From NCBI RefSeq assembly GCF_003206615.1, contig NZ_PZJW01000003.1, forward strand, positions 1 through 64,000: a stretch of 64,000 bases of DNA, given 5' to 3'. The DNA is from Salinicola acroporae (GTDB taxonomy: Bacteria > Pseudomonadota > Gammaproteobacteria > Pseudomonadales > Halomonadaceae). Made by a program: the position numbers and the translations under genes. Position 1 is the first letter of the stretch; every line of letters starts with the position of its first letter. This document shows, piece after piece, positions 37,383 through 45,808 of this stretch. The notes under the pieces are model-generated. The model was not told the origin of the DNA and did no database searches. It saw only the letters and a program-made list of their open reading frames with translations.

Positions 37383-37650
37383 TCAGCTATCCGGTCGCCT
37401 CATCGCCGACAGCCCCTGGCTGGAGAGCAGCATCAGGCTGCCGCTGGCACGGTTGAACCACTGCATGGCCTTGCCGCTGCGCAGGTACTTGCCGATCCTG
37501 CTGCCCAGCAAGGCAGAGATCGCGACCGCCAACACCTCCATCGCCAGAAACAGCGCCCCAGGATCGTGAAGCTCAGGGCATAGTGATCGGGCGCGACGAA
37601 CTGAGGAGGAAAGGCCGTGACAATCAGAATCGCCTCGGGATTGCCGGCGG
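37383..37650 (-). pseudogene. LysE-family exporter, truncated and frameshifted
   Basis: On the minus strand NPEAILIVTAFPPQFVAPDHY (shortened here from a longer match) and FTILG match the middle of LysE/RhtB amino-acid exporters. The protein then continues in another frame as ALFLAMEVLAVAISALLG, KYLRSGKAMQWFNRASGSLM. Adding one G in the GGGG run at about 37559-37562 joins them. The first half of the gene, including the start, is missing. The rest of 37160-37380 holds nothing recognisable. Confidence 0.75.
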
Positions 37651-37782
37651 ATGGAACTGTCGATTGGTCGATCGCCTTGGATAGTGTTGTTCGGGCCAGG
37701 GGCATTATCTGGCGAAGACGAATCACTAGACTGCTTCTTGTCATCGGGACATTCATCACACCGACTCACAAGGAGTGCCGTC

Positions 37783-38556
37783 ATGGCTGACCATACGCTT
37801 CAGAACAAAGTCGTGCTGATTGCCGGGGATGCCAAGAACCTGGGAGGCCTGCTGGCCCGAGACCTGGCTCGCAACGGCGCGCAGGCAGTCGCGATCCACT
37901 ATCACAGCGACGCCACCCCTTGCGCTGCCGAGGAAACGGCTCAAGAGGTAAAGGCCCTTGGCGCCGAGGCTGAGCTGTTCCCGGGAGACCTGACTCAACC
38001 CGCCAACGTCACCCGGCTGTTCGACGACGCCAAGGCGCACTTCGGTAGCCTGGACATTGCCGTCAATACCGTCGGCATGGTGCTGAAAAAGCCGATGCTG
38101 GAGATCAGCGAGGCCGAGTACGACCGCATGTTCGACATCAACGCCAAGAGCGCCTTCTTCTTCCTCAAGGAAGCCGGTCGCACGCTCGACGACCATGGCA
38201 AGATCGTCACTCTGGTGACCTCCCTGCTGGGCGCTTTCACGCCCTTCTATTCCACCTATGCCGGCGCCAAGGCGCCAGTGGAACACTTCACCCGAGCCGC
38301 CGCGCAAGAGTTCGGCGAACGCGGCATTTCCGTCACCGCCGTCGGCCCCGGTCCGATGGACACGCCGTTCTTCTATGGCCAGGAGGGCGAGGACGCCGTG
38401 GCATTCCATAAATCCGCCGCCGCCCTGTCATCGTTCAGCAAGACGGGGCTGACCGACATCGAGGACGTGGTACCGTTGATTCGTCATCTGGTCACCGAAG
38501 GCTGGTGGATGACGGGCCAGACGATCCTGACCAACGGCGGCTACACTACCAAGTAG
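37783..38556 (+). CDS. SDR-family oxidoreductase
   Basis: A 257-residue short-chain dehydrogenase. The cofactor loop reads IAGDAKNLGGLLARDLA, the less common GxAKNLGG type and not TGxxxGIG. The NAG motif is replaced by NTVG (about residue 99). Catalytic residues are Ser in VTSLLGAF and the Tyr-Lys pair in YAGAKAPVEHF (about 159). The C-terminus GWWMTGQTILTNGGYTTK is standard. AGGAG lies seven bases before the ATG. Substrate unknown. It may be controlled by the LysR gene downstream. Confidence 0.82.
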   Translation: MADHTLQNKVVLIAGDAKNLGGLLARDLARNGAQAVAIHYHSDATPCAAEETAQEVKALGAEAELFPGDLTQPANVTRLFDDAKAHFGSLDIAVNTVGMVLKKPMLEISEAEYDRMFDINAKSAFFFLKEAGRTLDDHGKIVTLVTSLLGAFTPFYSTYAGAKAPVEHFTRAAAQEFGERGISVTAVGPGPMDTPFFYGQEGEDAVAFHKSAAALSSFSKTGLTDIEDVVPLIRHLVTEGWWMTGQTILTNGGYTTK

Positions 38557-38850
38557 CCGGATGGGCAAGTGCCAAAGGCCGGCAATACAAGGCGGAAGGA
38601 GAACGGCAGTGGCGGAACGCAACCACCCCCTGATACGCCGGCGCGGCGACAGGGAAGCACCGGGGCGCTGCGTTGGGCTGTCGTTCGACCGGGTTAACGC
38701 GTTCGCGAGCCCCCAGCCAGCCCACTTCCCGCGCACCAACCTGCACCTGCTCGATACGTCGCAGAGCTTGCTGCCGTGCCTCGCCGCCCAGGTTCTGGCC
38801 TCCGCAAGGGTGTGGCCGCGAACATCCCGCCGAGGAGTGGCCGCCTGGTG

Positions 38851-39993
38851 ATGCCTGCCGACGATCGCCCATCGCGGCACGCGGGAGGACATCGCGCCGA
38901 CAGGATCGACCGCCTGCGAGCGTTCGTCACGGTAGCCGAACTGGGCAGCTTCACTCGTGCCGCGCACAAGCTGGAGTGGCCGCGAGCCTCGATTTCGCTG
39001 GCGATCCAGCGCCTGGAGAAAGCCATTGGCACGCGCCTGCTGAATCGCAGTACCCGGCAAGTTCACCTGACCCACGACGGTGAGCGGCTGCTCGACCGGG
39101 CCCGCCACCTGATCGAGGAGAACGAGCGTCTGGAGCGCATGTTCCTGCCGCCCCATCTCGAACTGTCCGGGCGTCTCACCGTCGATGTTCCCAGCCGGGT
39201 CGGTCGCCGCCTGCTGACGCCGGCTCTCCCCGGCTGGTTGGCCCAGCACGCCAATCTCCAGTTGGAGTTGCGAGCGACCGACCGCCCGGTGGACCTGATT
39301 GCCGAAGGCATCGATTGCGCCGTTCGCTTCGGCCCTCTGCAAGACAGCGCACTGGTGGTCCAGCGGCTTGGACAGGTGAACATCGTCAACTGTGCCAGCC
39401 GCGAATACCTCGCCCGCCATGGCGTGCCACACACGCTCGATCAACTTCTGACCCAGGCCCATCGTCTGGTCGGCTACGCCGCCAGCGAAACGGGCACCAG
39501 TGACGCCAGCACGTTCGACTACCATAGCGAGGGGGCCTCGCAGCACCTCGAATTGCCCTGCCAGGTACGAGTCAACAGCGCCGAGAACTACATCGCCTGC
39601 TGCGAGGCGGGGCTGGGGATCATCCAGGTCCCCCGCTACGATGTCCTGGACCAGCTCCGGGACGGCACGCTGGTCGAGCTATTGCCGACGTTCACCGCCG
39701 AGCCACTCGACGTTTCGATACTCTATCCCCACCGCCAGAACCGGTCGCCGCGGGTCGACGCCTTCGTCGCCTGGTTCCGCGAGCTGATGTGCCCCCATCT
39801 CGAGCCGAACGACGGTGACACAGCCCATCAAAGGCGATCCCCAGCGGGAACTCATATAGCGCCCATGGGCTTTTCAATGGTTCGCAATGAGACCGGGAGC
39901 GTGTTTGGAATGTTCGTCCGCGCCGACCATGAAGGGCGAGGTGTGGGCCGCTTACTCCTCGAGAGAGCCGACCGCATCTATTCGCTAAATTGA
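38851..39993 (+). CDS. LysR-family regulator with a fused acetyltransferase fragment
   Basis: A 380-residue protein, about 80 longer than typical LysR proteins. The winged helix-turn-helix covers about residues 18-80 (RLRAFVTVAELGSFTRAAHK, WPRASISLAIQRLEKAIGTRLL). The LysR substrate domain follows to about residue 320. Residues 339-380 (MGFSMVRNETGSVFGMFV, HEGRGVGRLLLERAD) match the acetyl-CoA-binding motif A of GNAT acetyltransferases, and the sequence then stops. This is best read as a LysR gene that lost its stop and runs into a remnant GNAT gene. The ATG at 38851 has a distant GAGGAG. The SDR gene 294 bases upstream is a possible target. Confidence 0.8.
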   Translation: MPADDRPSRHAGGHRADRIDRLRAFVTVAELGSFTRAAHKLEWPRASISLAIQRLEKAIGTRLLNRSTRQVHLTHDGERLLDRARHLIEENERLERMFLPPHLELSGRLTVDVPSRVGRRLLTPALPGWLAQHANLQLELRATDRPVDLIAEGIDCAVRFGPLQDSALVVQRLGQVNIVNCASREYLARHGVPHTLDQLLTQAHRLVGYAASETGTSDASTFDYHSEGASQHLELPCQVRVNSAENYIACCEAGLGIIQVPRYDVLDQLRDGTLVELLPTFTAEPLDVSILYPHRQNRSPRVDAFVAWFRELMCPHLEPNDGDTAHQRRSPAGTHIAPMGFSMVRNETGSVFGMFVRADHEGRGVGRLLLERADRIYSLN

Positions 39994-40026
39994 TAAACGG
40001 GATCGCAGCGCCTTATCGCAGGTTCT

Positions 40027-40956
40027 CTAATCGTAGCCAGGAATGCCTGACGATCTCCAATCAGGTCTAGAAAATATCCAGCGCAGTTCTTTAGCGACTA
40101 CTTCGGATGCGACGGGATTGTCCGATGTTGCGCTTCGCAAAAGCGCTCTATGCGAGTAGAGCTTGGCTATCGGGATGATTTGCACCGCATTGGCACGGGC
40201 CATGGGCTGAGCCGCACTGAGAGGCAGGACGGCACAGCCTAGCCCCCGCAGGACGCAGTTCAGCTGTGAAGTCATGGTCGTGGCCTCGGCGACAATGTTC
40301 AATGTAGTGCCTTGCTTGCTGGCAAGTCGTTCAAGATTTTGACGCCGCGCATTGGGACGTGGCGTCAGAACGAGAGGCAGTGACAGCAAGTCCTCAATTG
40401 AGATGAATGGATCAGCAGGGCTGTCTTGCTTCAGCGTGATCAGATAATCCTGTTCCCTTCCGAGATGCTCCAGATGGCACTGATAGGTCGCACGTCGGGA
40501 TATTATGCTCACGATGGCGAGATCCAACGATCCACTTTCTACGTTCTCGATCAGGTCTGCAGCACCCTCACGGCAAATGATTTGAATGTCTGGATATCTC
40601 GCTCTCGTGCGCTCGACGACCATGCCGAAGAACATGTCCGCCAGGGCCGAGGGTAGACCGAGTCGGACCTCTCCTCTGGGTTGGCCTCGACCGGGTTTGA
40701 CGAGTTCGCGCAGCATATCCGTACGAATTAGGATTTCACGTGCCTCGGCGACGAGCAGTCCACCCTGGGATGTGAGCGTAACGCCGCTTTTGGAGCGGAA
40801 GAGAAGCGGCACGCCCAGATCGGCTTCCAATGCCTGAATCTGACGCGTCAGGGCCGGTTGCGCGATATTTAGCATCTCCGATGCGCGTCGAAAACTGCCC
40901 GCATCAGCCACTTTCACGAAATAGTGTAGCTTCCTGAGATCCATCCTCGGGCCCAT
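40027..40956 (-). CDS. LysR-family regulator, divergent from SnoaL-like genes
   Basis: A 309-residue LysR regulator: helix-turn-helix at about residues 5-65 (LRKLHYFVKVADAGSFRRAS, MLNIAQPALTRQIQALEADL), then the co-inducer domain (RGEVRLGLPSALADMFFGMV, QLNCVLRGLGCAVLPLSAA). It is nearest to the Nac/Cbl-like subgroup. The start could be 40956 or 40944; neither has a strong ribosome binding site. It diverges from the SnoaL-like pair across a palindrome of T-N11-A type. Confidence 0.85.
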   Translation of the reverse strand: MGPRMDLRKLHYFVKVADAGSFRRASEMLNIAQPALTRQIQALEADLGVPLLFRSKSGVTLTSQGGLLVAEAREILIRTDMLRELVKPGRGQPRGEVRLGLPSALADMFFGMVVERTRARYPDIQIICREGAADLIENVESGSLDLAIVSIISRRATYQCHLEHLGREQDYLITLKQDSPADPFISIEDLLSLPLVLTPRPNARRQNLERLASKQGTTLNIVAEATTMTSQLNCVLRGLGCAVLPLSAAQPMARANAVQIIPIAKLYSHRALLRSATSDNPVASEVVAKELRWIFSRPDWRSSGIPGYD

Positions 40957-41040
40957 GGCGAAAGTGCTTTGTGATGCCGGTTCGGCATCATGGTCAACCT
41001 CATCAGTATTATCGAACTCTTTTCCAGCTGCATACAATGA

Positions 41041-41057
41041 CATCACTACAGGTGATG
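41041..41057. promoter_or_regulatory. LysR-type operator
   Basis: CATCAC-N5-GTGATG is a perfect palindrome containing T-N11-A, the LysR box pattern. It lies between the divergent LysR gene and the SnoaL-like gene, 38 bases before the latter. Confidence 0.55.
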
Positions 41058-41094
41058 GTTGTCTTCATGACCAGGAATCGAGAAGAGGTGGACC

Positions 41095-41646
41095 ATGGAC
41101 GTGCATGAGCTGGAACAAAGACTGTGTCTTGTCGAAGACAAACTCGCGATCTATGAACTGATCGCGTCACATCCACCAAGCGCGGACACCGGAGCGGCTG
41201 ACTACACCATATCGGTCTATCGCGACGATGGCGTCTTCGATCGTGGACCAACGTTGGACGGCGCTCGTGGCGCGAAGGATATCGCAGCGTTCATTCAGCG
41301 GCCTGAGCATGACGAAGCTCGACGAGGAGGACTTGCGCATTTTGTGGGGCTGCCGCTGATCGACCTGCGCGGCAATCGCGCGGTGGTGACCTCCTATCTG
41401 CAGATCGTCCATCTCGATCATGAGGGTACGCCACGCGACTTGCCAAATCACGGGGTGTCCACGGGATACCGGATCCATCGTGCGGTAGTGAACCGGTGGG
41501 AGCTGGAAAAGCATGACGGGCACTGGCAAATCGCCAGGCGCACGCTACTGCCCGTTGATGGTTCCGAAGCGCATCAGGAACTGCTGCGCACAGGGCTGAA
41601 TGAGCTCTATGATGAGGCGCCACACGGGGAAGGGCTCAGAGTATGA
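41095..41646 (+). CDS. SnoaL-like (NTF2-fold) protein
   Basis: A 183-residue protein with the SnoaL/NTF2 alpha+beta cone pattern: N-terminal helix LEQRLCLVEDKLAIYELIAS, YRDDGVFDRGPTLDGARGAK, AHFVGLPLIDLRGNRAVVTSY and RWELEKHDGHWQIARRTLLPVD. Such folds serve as polyketide cyclases, hydroxylases or dehydratases in aromatic and terpenoid degradation; the reaction is not predictable here. It is probably the target of the divergent LysR regulator. Its stop overlaps the start of a second, broken SnoaL-like gene by four bases. Confidence 0.75.
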   Translation: MDVHELEQRLCLVEDKLAIYELIASHPPSADTGAADYTISVYRDDGVFDRGPTLDGARGAKDIAAFIQRPEHDEARRGGLAHFVGLPLIDLRGNRAVVTSYLQIVHLDHEGTPRDLPNHGVSTGYRIHRAVVNRWELEKHDGHWQIARRTLLPVDGSEAHQELLRTGLNELYDEAPHGEGLRV

Positions 41647-41942
41647 GGGCCGTCGAGGACGGAAACCATGCTTATTTGAAAACACTCTTCGACGTACTTG
41701 CCCGCGAGGGCTGGGGCAAGATTTCCTCAACGCGTTGCGCGAAGACGTAGTCTTCAACGCGATGGGACAATCTCCCATTGCGGGCCGCTACGAGGGCAAG
41801 GAGACGCACCGCGCACAGGTACTCGAAAAGCTTGAAGAGCACCGAATTCTCGCCGACCGTCATGCTGATGGATGGCGAGATGGCTTGTGTCCGGTTCCAG
41901 TCGTGCGGGGCGGAACCTGTCAGCCATCTCAAGCCCTGTTAG
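41643..41942 (+). pseudogene. Second SnoaL-like gene, two frameshifts
   Basis: Starting at an ATGA overlap with the previous gene, the first frame reads NHAYLKTLFDVLAREGWG. The match continues in a second frame as FLNALREDVVFNAMGQSPIAG and YEGKETHRAQVLEKLEEH, then in a third frame as PTVMLMDGEMACVRFQSCG to a TAG at 41940. Together these are one SnoaL/NTF2-like domain of about 100 residues, missing its C-terminal strands. Two frame changes near 41720 and 41850 break it. Sequencing error is an alternative. Confidence 0.65.
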
Positions 41943-42233
41943 GAATACCTTTGGTATCACTCTGCCCCGTTCCGTTGCACTTCTCTACCCAAGGTCCCCC
42001 ACCTTTCGTCGGGTAGGCTGCAAAATGCATCATTACGCACTATTTTTCCGCCTGCCAAATCGCACTGCCGCCCCAGTGCTGGCGCGGCCTAGCGCCCTCT
42101 GCAACGCTGCATCAAAACCGACCCATTTAGCGCGGGCGGGGCGGGGAGTCGACAGCGCACCGAGAGGAAGCAAGGCTATGAGAGGCAGGCGGTGGCCACG
42201 TGGTGTGCGTCGGCTACTCGCCTCACTGGGTGG

Positions 42234-42668
42234 TCAGGGCAATGAATCGCCCCGCTCCTCAACCGCTGCAATCGAATGCGCTTCTCGGGCCTGACGGAAA
42301 TCTTCCGCGTGCTCGAAGATCCAGAGCCACATGGGGATGATCTTTAGGAGAAATCCCTCCCCCAACCGAGTCAGCTCGTAATCGACTCGCGGCGGGACTT
42401 CCTCGTAATCCTGGCGAAGAATCAGCCCATCGCGCTCGAGCTGCCGCAGCGTTCTCGTTAGCATCCGCTGAGTGACGCCATCGAGCCGCCTGCGAAGCTC
42501 GGCGTGTCTCAACCGCCCTCCCTCCATGAGCGCGTGAATCACTCCAAAAGCCCAGCGATTGCCGGCGTGGGATAGCACCTCTCTTTTCAGCCAGTCGTCC
42601 TCTTCTTCCATCGCGTCGCAGAGCGCCCGGGAGCGAGTGAGCAGGTCGTCTTCGTCTTTCGGTATCAC
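42234..42668 (-). CDS. HxlR-family regulator
   Basis: A 144-residue winged-helix regulator of the HxlR/YodB type. The core is at about residues 25-110 (WAFGVIHALMEGGRLRHAEL, DGVTQRMLTRTLRQLERDGL, VDYELTRLGEGFLLKIIPMW). One cysteine near the start (RALCDAMEEED) is at the position used for redox or electrophile sensing in this family. It diverges from the NmrA-like gene over 79 bases and probably represses it. Confidence 0.88.
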   Translation of the reverse strand: MIPKDEDDLLTRSRALCDAMEEEDDWLKREVLSHAGNRWAFGVIHALMEGGRLRHAELRRRLDGVTQRMLTRTLRQLERDGLILRQDYEEVPPRVDYELTRLGEGFLLKIIPMWLWIFEHAEDFRQAREAHSIAAVEERGDSLP

Positions 42669-42747
42669 TGATGTACCTACTTATGTGGGGAATCCTGACG
42701 TGCAAACATCCGCTACCTCGATCAAAGCCGTCAACTTTGGAGATAAC

Positions 42748-43680
42748 ATGAATCGCACCGACAGGAAGGAATCGATATTGGTATTGGGCGCGGGGGAGCT
42801 GGGCTTCGAAGTACTGCGCCACCTGGCAAACCACGCTCGCAAGCATCAATCAGCGCGTATCTACGTCCGGTTGAGACAATCCACGATAGAGACGACCGAT
42901 CCGATCAAGAAGCAGCAAATCGAGCAGTTGCGGGCATGGGGCGTCGAGACGGTTCCTGGCGATGTCGCCGCAACCGGCACGGATGAGCTGGCCGCCCTCC
43001 TCGCCCCCTATGATACGGTCATTTCCTGCATCGGCTTTTCAGCCGGACGTGGCACACAGACCAAGATTACCCAGGCAGTGCTCCAGGCCGGTGTGAAGCG
43101 TTATGTGCCGTGGCAGTTTGGCGTCGACTACGACACGATTGGCCGAGGTAGCGCCCAGGACGTATTCGACGAACAGCTCGATGTGCGCGACCTGCTCCGG
43201 GCGCAGAACCGCACAGAGTGGCTCATTGTCGCCACGGGAATGTTCACCAGCTTTCTGTTCGAACCGGCTTTTGGCGTCGTGGACCTTGAGCAGAGCGAGG
43301 TTCACGCCCTGGGTAGCTGGGATAACCAGGTTACCGTGACAACGCCGGAAGACATCGGACGCTTGACCACAGCGATACTGTTTCACGAGCCACGGTTCCA
43401 GAACGAAACCGTGTTTGTCGCAGGAGACACCATCAGCTACGGGGAATTGGCGGACGAGCTGGAGCGGCAGCTCGACCGCCCTTTCAAGCGAGAAGCTTGG
43501 TCGATTTCCTACCTTAGCGATGCGCTACGTGCCGATCCTGAAAACAACCTGTTCAAGTATCGAGCCGTGTTCGCGGCAGGCGTTGGCGTCGCATGGCCCA
43601 AGGAAACGACGTTCAATTATCGCGAAGGACTCGAAACGATTGATGTCCCAACCTGGATACACCGCCACTTGGTTGAGTAA
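42748..43680 (+). CDS. NmrA/isoflavone-reductase-like oxidoreductase
   Basis: A 310-residue atypical SDR with the loop ILVLGAGELGFEVLRHLA (residues 10-27), RQSTIETTDPIKKQQIEQL, TVISCIGFSAGRGTQTKI and VKRYVPWQFGVDYD. A typical SDR Tyr-Lys pair is not evident, as in NmrA and isoflavone reductase relatives, which bind NAD(P) as redox sensors or reduce phenolic substrates. GGAGATAAC precedes the ATG. It is transcribed away from an HxlR-type regulator, suggesting induction by reactive electrophiles. Confidence 0.82.
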   Translation: MNRTDRKESILVLGAGELGFEVLRHLANHARKHQSARIYVRLRQSTIETTDPIKKQQIEQLRAWGVETVPGDVAATGTDELAALLAPYDTVISCIGFSAGRGTQTKITQAVLQAGVKRYVPWQFGVDYDTIGRGSAQDVFDEQLDVRDLLRAQNRTEWLIVATGMFTSFLFEPAFGVVDLEQSEVHALGSWDNQVTVTTPEDIGRLTTAILFHEPRFQNETVFVAGDTISYGELADELERQLDRPFKREAWSISYLSDALRADPENNLFKYRAVFAAGVGVAWPKETTFNYREGLETIDVPTWIHRHLVE

Positions 43681-43683
43681 TGG

Positions 43684-43717
43684 CCGGCCCGTTTATAGCT
43701 TAGAAGGACGGGCACCG
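43684..43717 (+). terminator. Stem-loop after the NmrA-like gene
   Basis: GCCCGT (43687-43692) pairs with ACGGGC (43708-43713), with further CCG/CGG pairing outside, just past the stop codon. No T-run follows. Confidence 0.4.
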
Positions 43718-44036
43718 GATCCACCCTATTCGCTCGTCAGGGGCGAATGATCGACCGCACGATTGTGCAATTTAGCGCCCTCTCACAGTCGATAACGGTT
43801 CTCATCTCACCAATGCGTTATTACACACGTGATAAACGCCATCGATCCTAGGATTGGGCAACCCCCTCTCTCCTGGCGAGCGAAGGGGTTGGATGGGGTT
43901 ACGGTCGAGGCTGGCCAGCGGTCGTTTCACTTCCCGGCCCGAGCCTTCGGCCGCGCGGCTTTCATTGATGGCCAGTGATTGCGATGCTCTGATCCTCGTG
44001 AGATTCAGAAAAATCTGTCACATGCAGGAGCCAAGC
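43718..44036. other. Intergenic region upstream of fosA
   Basis: About 320 bases. An imperfect inverted repeat occurs at 43813-43837 (GCGTTATTACAC and GTGATAAACGC). In-frame codons extend the fosA frame back to 43854, but that extension has no family match or ribosome binding site. No other gene is seen. Confidence 0.4.
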
Positions 44037-44465
44037 ATGCTCAAGGGTCTAAACCACCTAACACTCGCCGTCTCTGAGTTGAGTAGAAGCACTGAATTTT
44101 ACCGGGAAACACTGGGGCTGACGCTGAATGCCCATTGGGATGCGGGAGCGTACCTATCGCTTGAAGGATTATGGCTTTGTCTCACCCTGGACAAGCACCG
44201 CGGCACCGAACCGCATCCCGAATACACACACTACGCCTTCACGGTTACGGCCGATGAATTCACACCCATCGTCGAACACCTGAAAGCCAAGGGCGTGAAA
44301 GCGTGGCGGCATAATCGAAGCGAGGGAGATTCGTTCTACTTCCTCGACCCTGATGGCCATAAGCTCGAGATCCACGTGGGTGATCTAAGCAGCAGGCTGG
44401 AAGCCTGTAGGCAAAAGCCCTATTCCGGCATGGAGATTCTGACCTGGCCAGATGACGGCGATTGA
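44037..44465 (+). CDS. fosA: FosA-type fosfomycin/glutathione transferase
   Basis: A 142-residue vicinal-oxygen-chelate enzyme closely matching chromosomal FosA of Klebsiella and Pseudomonas. It starts [18 protein letters not shown]. Metal ligands are His in NHLTLAV (residue 7), His in YTHYAF (about 66) and Glu in GHKLEIHVG (about 112). Fosfomycin-binding residues lie in [17 protein letters not shown], and the C-terminal Arg in [10 protein letters not shown]. FosA opens the fosfomycin epoxide with glutathione, giving resistance; its native role in the environment may differ. AGGAG lies five to six bases before the ATG. Confidence 0.9.
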   Translation: MLKGLNHLTLAVSELSRSTEFYRETLGLTLNAHWDAGAYLSLEGLWLCLTLDKHRGTEPHPEYTHYAFTVTADEFTPIVEHLKAKGVKAWRHNRSEGDSFYFLDPDGHKLEIHVGDLSSRLEACRQKPYSGMEILTWPDDGD

Positions 44466-44657
44466 TTCGATTCTTCTTATAGTTAGCGGCGTTGGGGTAT
44501 AGCGAGGGTTTCCGAACAGGGATATATACCCTGATCTGTACCACATTGCGGCTGGATTCGGTAGGAACGCTTAGGAAGAGGCGAGGAAAAAACTACTGGT
44601 TTATAAGCGTTTTTTCTTTCGATTTTGGACTTTCTCGGAAGGTTCAGGAAGTCCAGA

Positions 44658-44734
44658 TGGCGCGCCCAGCAGGATTCGAACCTGCGACCCCTGCCTTCGG
44701 AGGGCAGTACTCTATCCAGCTGAGCTATGGGCGC
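44658..44734 (-). tRNA. tRNA-Arg (anticodon CCG)
   Basis: A 77-base tRNA on the minus strand. The acceptor stem GCGCCCA/TGGGCGC, the D arm, the anticodon stem CTGCC/GGCAG around CTCCGAA, and the T arm with GGTTCGAATCC are all intact. The anticodon CCG is at 44698-44700. The CCA end is encoded. No integrated element borders it in this window. Confidence 0.97.
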
Positions 44735-44919
44735 GCGATGACGTGACGTCGTGCCGAATGGCGTGGAATAGCCGAATGGCCTGCCAACAGCGCGGCCATC
44801 CTACCCGCTCGGCCATTGGCTGTCCAGCCACGGTGCGGCGTGACGGCGGCTTTCGCGATGCGAAGGGCGAGCCAAGCCGCCAGCCAGTCGGAGACGCCCT
44901 GGATGCTCGACCCCGTCGG

Positions 44920-45762
44920 CTAGCGCCCGCAGCAGAGCTTGCCGTTGGCGGGCACGGGCCGTGCCGAGGTTTCCGGCTCCATTGGCTTGTCGAGGCAATG
45001 CTGCATTTCCCGTGAAGGTGCCGCGCAGCCGGCATCGCCGACGATACGCGCCGGAACGCCAACCGCGGTGGTGTGAGGCGGCACCGTCTTCAGCACCACC
45101 GATCCGGCGCCGATGCGGGCACCCTCGCCGATCTCGATGTTGCCAAGCACCTTGGCGCCGGCGCCGATCAGCACGCCACGGCGCACCTTGGGGTGGCGAT
45201 CCCCGGCTTCCTTGCCGGTGCCGCCCAGGGTCACGCCCTGCAGCAGCGAGACGTCGTCCTCGATGACCGTGGTCTCGCCGATCACCACGCCAGTGGCGTG
45301 ATCGATAAACACGCCGTTGCCGACCCTGGCCGCAGGGTGGATATCGGTCTGGAACACTTCGGAGCTACGGCTCTGCAGATAGCGCGCCATCTGCCGGCGA
45401 CCGCTCTGCCACAGCACATGGGCGAAGCGATGCACGGTCAAGGCGTGGAATCCCTTGAGGTAGAGCAGCACTTCGGTGACCTGGCGAATCGCCGGATCGC
45501 GCTCGATCACTGCGGTCAGATCCTGGCCGATGCCTTCGCCGACCGTGGGATCGCTGGCCAGCAGTTCGTCGAACAGTTTGATCAACTGGTTGGCCGCCAG
45601 ATCGGGATGCGCCAGGCGTTGACCCAGGCGATAGGCCAGCCCCGCGCCCAGTGTCGAGCGATTGAGTACCGCGCCCAGCATCAAGGGGGTCAACAGTGGC
45701 TCCTGCCGCGAGATCGTCATCGCCTCGTCGCGGGCCTGTTGCCATAGCTCGATCGTGTTCAT
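44920..45762 (-). CDS. cysE: Serine O-acetyltransferase CysE
   Basis: A 280-residue cytoplasmic enzyme that acetylates serine with acetyl-CoA, the first step of cysteine synthesis. The N-terminal helical domain (residues 1-140) leads to the left-handed beta-helix of hexapeptide repeats (IHPAARVGNGVFIDHATGVVIGET, shortened; ILIGAGAKVLGNIEIGEGARIGAG pattern). The catalytic His is in IDHATG and HPKVRRGV. The tail is extended relative to E. coli CysE and has two or three cysteines (GCAAPSREMQHC, LCCGR). AAGGAGAG precedes the ATG. Confidence 0.95.
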   Translation of the reverse strand: MNTIELWQQARDEAMTISRQEPLLTPLMLGAVLNRSTLGAGLAYRLGQRLAHPDLAANQLIKLFDELLASDPTVGEGIGQDLTAVIERDPAIRQVTEVLLYLKGFHALTVHRFAHVLWQSGRRQMARYLQSRSSEVFQTDIHPAARVGNGVFIDHATGVVIGETTVIEDDVSLLQGVTLGGTGKEAGDRHPKVRRGVLIGAGAKVLGNIEIGEGARIGAGSVVLKTVPPHTTAVGVPARIVGDAGCAAPSREMQHCLDKPMEPETSARPVPANGKLCCGR

Positions 45763-45808
45763 CGTCTCTCCTTGAAGCGACTGTCGCCACCGGCGCCACG
45801 TGTAATCT

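Noticed and set aside
44640-44658. Possible terminator GGACTT/AAGTCC after the tRNA
   Set aside because: The stem is short and on the minus strand it is followed by A, not T; not convincing.
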